The position numbers were made by a program, and so were the translations under genes. Below the pieces are notes generated by a model. That model saw nothing but the letters and a program-made list of their open reading frames with translations, did no database searches and was not told the origin of the DNA. Below, piece by piece: positions 53,202 through 54,822 of a DNA stretch of 54,822 nt. The number at the start of each line of letters is the position of its first letter. Within the stretch, counting starts at the first letter, position 1. The stretch covers positions 1 through 54,822 of the forward strand of contig CALMSL010000198.1 of assembly GCA_937872445.1 (NCBI GenBank), read 5' to 3'. The DNA is from an uncultured Microbacteriaceae bacterium. Its GTDB lineage: Bacteria; Actinomycetota; Actinomycetes; Actinomycetales; Microbacteriaceae.

Positions 53202-53653
53202 AAGCCCGGCGTCCCACGATCGATGAAATTCTCAGCCCCTTCTTCGCCCATCAGGTCGAAGGCAAGGCGGGGCTCGCCCTCCGCCGCATCGTGGAAGTCG
53301 AGCGGCGCCTCCGCGAGTGCTGCGAGCGCGAAGCGGACCGCATCCTGACCGACACCGACCGTGCAATCCTCTCGATCGAACAGCAATTCGATCCCGATGG
53401 GGCGGTCGCGCGCATCATGGATGCCGAACCCCTGATCTACTTTCTGTCGCTCTTCGTGCGGCCCGAGTGGCTGCCCCCCGACCCGGTTCAGGCGAAAGTG
53501 CAGTTGCGCATGATCGAACGGCTCACCGGGTTCCTGCTCCGTGAGCGGCTCATCGACCGGTACAGCTTCTCCTGCCCGCTCATTGACATTGAGATCGGGA
53601 TTCAGCGCGGCCGTGCCGAAGCGCGGCGGCAGCAGCCGAGCGGGCGAGGGTGA
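53198..53653 (+). CDS. Hypothetical protein
   Basis: A 151-residue soluble protein, mostly helical and charged (IVEVERRLRECCEREADRILTDTDRAIL), without signal peptide, membrane segment or recognised domain. It lacks a good ribosome binding site but may be coupled to the 10-codon leader ORF. It is convergent with the HTH regulator, with one base between the two genes. An antisense frame also exists here; this strand is preferred for its protein-like composition. Confidence 0.55.
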   Translation: MKARRPTIDEILSPFFAHQVEGKAGLALRRIVEVERRLRECCEREADRILTDTDRAILSIEQQFDPDGAVARIMDAEPLIYFLSLFVRPEWLPPDPVQAKVQLRMIERLTGFLLRERLIDRYSFSCPLIDIEIGIQRGRAEARRQQPSGRG

Positions 53654-53654
53654 A

Positions 53655-54320
53655 TCAGCTGGCGGCGGTGACGCGCACGCAGCAGCATCCGTTGGTCGGC
53701 TCCACAAACTCGACCGTGCGCTCGGTTTCGGATGCGCCCTCGGCGACACCCTGGAGCAGAGCGACGTTCGCGCTGCAGATCACGTCCGTGTGGTTGGCGG
53801 CGAGCTTGTGGAACGGGCAGTTCGCGAGCACGATTCCGCCCGCGCCGTCATCCCGCGGTTCGTACCCGCACGACTCGAGCGCCGCATCCAGGGATCCGGC
53901 CGAGGCGCCGATTTCGCGCCCGGTTGCCGCGGAGATCGTGGCGAGCACCGCGCGCACGGGCTCGCCGGTGCGATCGGATTCGGCAACGGCGGCCGCGAGC
54001 ATGTCGCCGGCAAGGTCGTAACGCCGCACCGGGAAGGACACGGCGATCTCGCCGCCCGCCCGCCGATAGAGTTTCGACGGCCGGCCGGCGCCTGGCCCCG
54101 ACTTACCGCTCAAGCGTTTGAACTCGGTTTCCAGAACACCTTCGTCGACGAGCCGATCGAGGTGGAACGCGGCGGTGCTGCGCGCCATCCCCGTTGCCCG
54201 CGCAGCATCCTCCCTGCTTACCGCGCCGGTGCTTCGGCTGACGAACTCGAACAGCGCTCGACGCAATGGGTCGCTGATCGCCGCGACGGCGGACAGCTGG
54301 TCGGTTCTCGTTTCGTCCAT
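53655..54320 (-). CDS. Cysteine-rich HTH (ArsR/SufR-like) transcriptional regulator
   Basis: A 221-residue regulator. An N-terminal winged helix (ISDPLRRALFEFVSRSTGAVSREDAARATGMARSTAAFHLDRL) is followed by a domain containing ESCGYEP, LANCPFHKLA, VICSAN and a final NGCCCVRV. The Cys pattern CGY-NCPF-C resembles SufR-type Fe-S or redox-sensing regulators. The ATG at 54320 has TATACT six bases upstream (leaderless). It is divergent from folE and likely regulates it or itself. Confidence 0.85.
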   Translation of the reverse strand: MDETRTDQLSAVAAISDPLRRALFEFVSRSTGAVSREDAARATGMARSTAAFHLDRLVDEGVLETEFKRLSGKSGPGAGRPSKLYRRAGGEIAVSFPVRRYDLAGDMLAAAVAESDRTGEPVRAVLATISAATGREIGASAGSLDAALESCGYEPRDDGAGGIVLANCPFHKLAANHTDVICSANVALLQGVAEGASETERTVEFVEPTNGCCCVRVTAAS

Positions 54321-54326
54321 ATCGCG

Positions 54327-54332
54327 AGTATA
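54327..54332 (-). promoter_or_regulatory. -10 box (TATACT) for leaderless HTH regulator
   Basis: On the minus strand TATACT, six bases, then the ATG at 54320. Confidence 0.5.
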
Positions 54333-54349
54333 TTCTAAAACAGCTGATC

Positions 54350-54379
54350 TTGACAAAAGAATTGTCAGGAACGTAGTGT
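54350..54379 (+). promoter_or_regulatory. folE promoter with overlapping palindrome
   Basis: TTGACA (54350-54355), 18 bases, TAGTGT (54374-54379). The -35 box overlaps the perfect inverted repeat TGACAA-aagaa-TTGTCA (54351-54367), a probable operator for the divergent regulator. A looser TGTC/GACA repeat follows at 54377-54391. Confidence 0.55.
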
Positions 54380-54412
54380 CAGATGTAGACAGGTAACTCG
54401 TAGGGAGTGGTC

Positions 54413-54822
54413 ATGAGCCAGGCGATACTGCACGACGACGGAGCAGAAGGCGCGCGGTCGGTTGCGCCGCTTCATGTCGTCGACATCAACGATCAGCAGT
54501 CGCGGGCGGAAACCGCCGTCGCCGAACTCCTCACCGCCCTCGGACGGGATGTGACAAGCGAACACCTGGCCGACACCCCGCGACGCGTGGCCGCGAGCCT
54601 CCTCGAAATGCTGACCCCCCGCGACTTCGCGATGACGACCTTCCCCAACGACGAAAACTACCGGGAGCTCGTGCTCGTCCGGGACATCCCCTTCCACTCG
54701 CTCTGCGAGCATCACCTGCTCCCCTTCCGCGGAGTGGCCCACGTCGGATACGTGCCGGGGGACCGGCTCGTCGGGCTCTCCAAACTCGCCAGGGTCGTCG
54801 AGCTGTTCTCGCGCGACCTGCA
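54413..54822 (+). CDS. folE: GTP cyclohydrolase I, 3'-truncated by window edge
   Basis: Converts GTP to dihydroneopterin triphosphate, the first step of folate or pterin synthesis. Visible residues 1-136 include DTPRRVAASLLEML and the zinc/catalytic block DIPFHSLCEHHLLPFRGVAHVGYVPG, then GLSKLARVVELFSRDL. Spacing between the first two blocks is shorter than in housekeeping FolE, and the N-terminus differs, so it may be a second, regulated paralogue. GGGAG lies before the ATG. The divergent Cys-rich regulator supports conditional expression. Confidence 0.92.
   Translation, partial: MSQAILHDDGAEGARSVAPLHVVDINDQQSRAETAVAELLTALGRDVTSEHLADTPRRVAASLLEMLTPRDFAMTTFPNDENYRELVLVRDIPFHSLCEHHLLPFRGVAHVGYVPGDRLVGLSKLARVVELFSRDL

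Noticed and set aside
53156-53749. A 197-codon minus-strand gene opposite 53198-53653
   Set aside because: It overlaps both the plus-strand hypothetical and the start of the regulator's 3' region and has no recognisable features; composition suggests a shadow.

Overview
This window is chromosomal DNA from a high-GC Gram-positive bacterium (Actinomycetota), most likely a member of the Microbacteriaceae. The evidence is a mycothiol acetyltransferase (mshD) next to a GlnR-like regulator, SenX3-RegX3, CarD, a SigK/RskA pair, an MsiK-type ATPase, DUF3263, a WXG100 protein, a solitary CIRCE-controlled groEL, many GTG starts and frequent leaderless-type promoters. The genus cannot be fixed from sequence alone. 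Coding density is very high and no intergenic gap exceeds 300 bases. There is no CRISPR array, rRNA, prophage or complete insertion sequence. Both ends cut through genes (glyA on the left, folE on the right).

Layout. 1-9 kb: glyA-folD, a lipoprotein, the galactose genes galT-galK with a divergent aldose 1-epimerase, a ferritin-like/VIT metal transporter, a KhtTU-type K+/H+ antiporter pair and tRNA-Lys. 9-15 kb: a conserved unknown, a sigK-rskA-DUF4383-membrane protein cluster carrying two matching SigK-type promoters and a structured leader, a GNAT gene, and a light/stress-type pair (SRPBCC-epimerase and TspO) behind a CTAG-rich palindrome. 15-24 kb: pstSCAB under a PHO box, then mutT1-like, ppk, mshD and a GlnR-like regulator. 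24-30 kb: small membrane proteins, a nitrobindin-like protein, ygfZ, a toxin-antitoxin patch (one decayed locus, one intact mazEF), gpmA, a DsbA-like protein and a transporter. 30-39 kb: phoU divergent from senX3-regX3 with a second PHO box, a lipoprotein, carD, an MBL-fold hydrolase, cysS-rlmB, a trans-sulfuration enzyme and its divergent Lrp regulator. 39-46 kb: a DUF4032 kinase-like gene coupled to msiK, a second DsbA-like protein, a deazaflavin-dependent reductase, a YcaQ-like protein, a tocopherol-cyclase-family protein, tRNA-Thr and msrB. 46-55 kb: DUF3263, LytR_C and DUF3048 proteins, groEL with two CIRCE operators and a strong terminator, a WXG100 protein, an OmpR-type two-component system, a zinc-ribbon protein, a small hypothetical and a cysteine-rich HTH regulator divergent from folE.

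How the genes work together. The dominant theme is phosphate: SenX3-RegX3 and PhoU sense and signal, pstSCAB imports, and Ppk stores phosphate as polyphosphate. The two PHO boxes tie the transport and sensing loci together. A second module is the SigK/RskA envelope-stress circuit, which appears to control itself and the downstream membrane genes. Most of the window is ordinary core genome. The less ordinary signals are small: a palindromic repeat cluster translated inside mshD, a 16-bp inverted repeat that includes the folD start codon, a branched RNA leader before sigK, three toxin-antitoxin traces in different stages of decay, a duplicated gene 5' fragment, and at least eleven genes whose -10 box lies only 6-7 nt before the start codon. 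I did not find a convincing large undescribed system.
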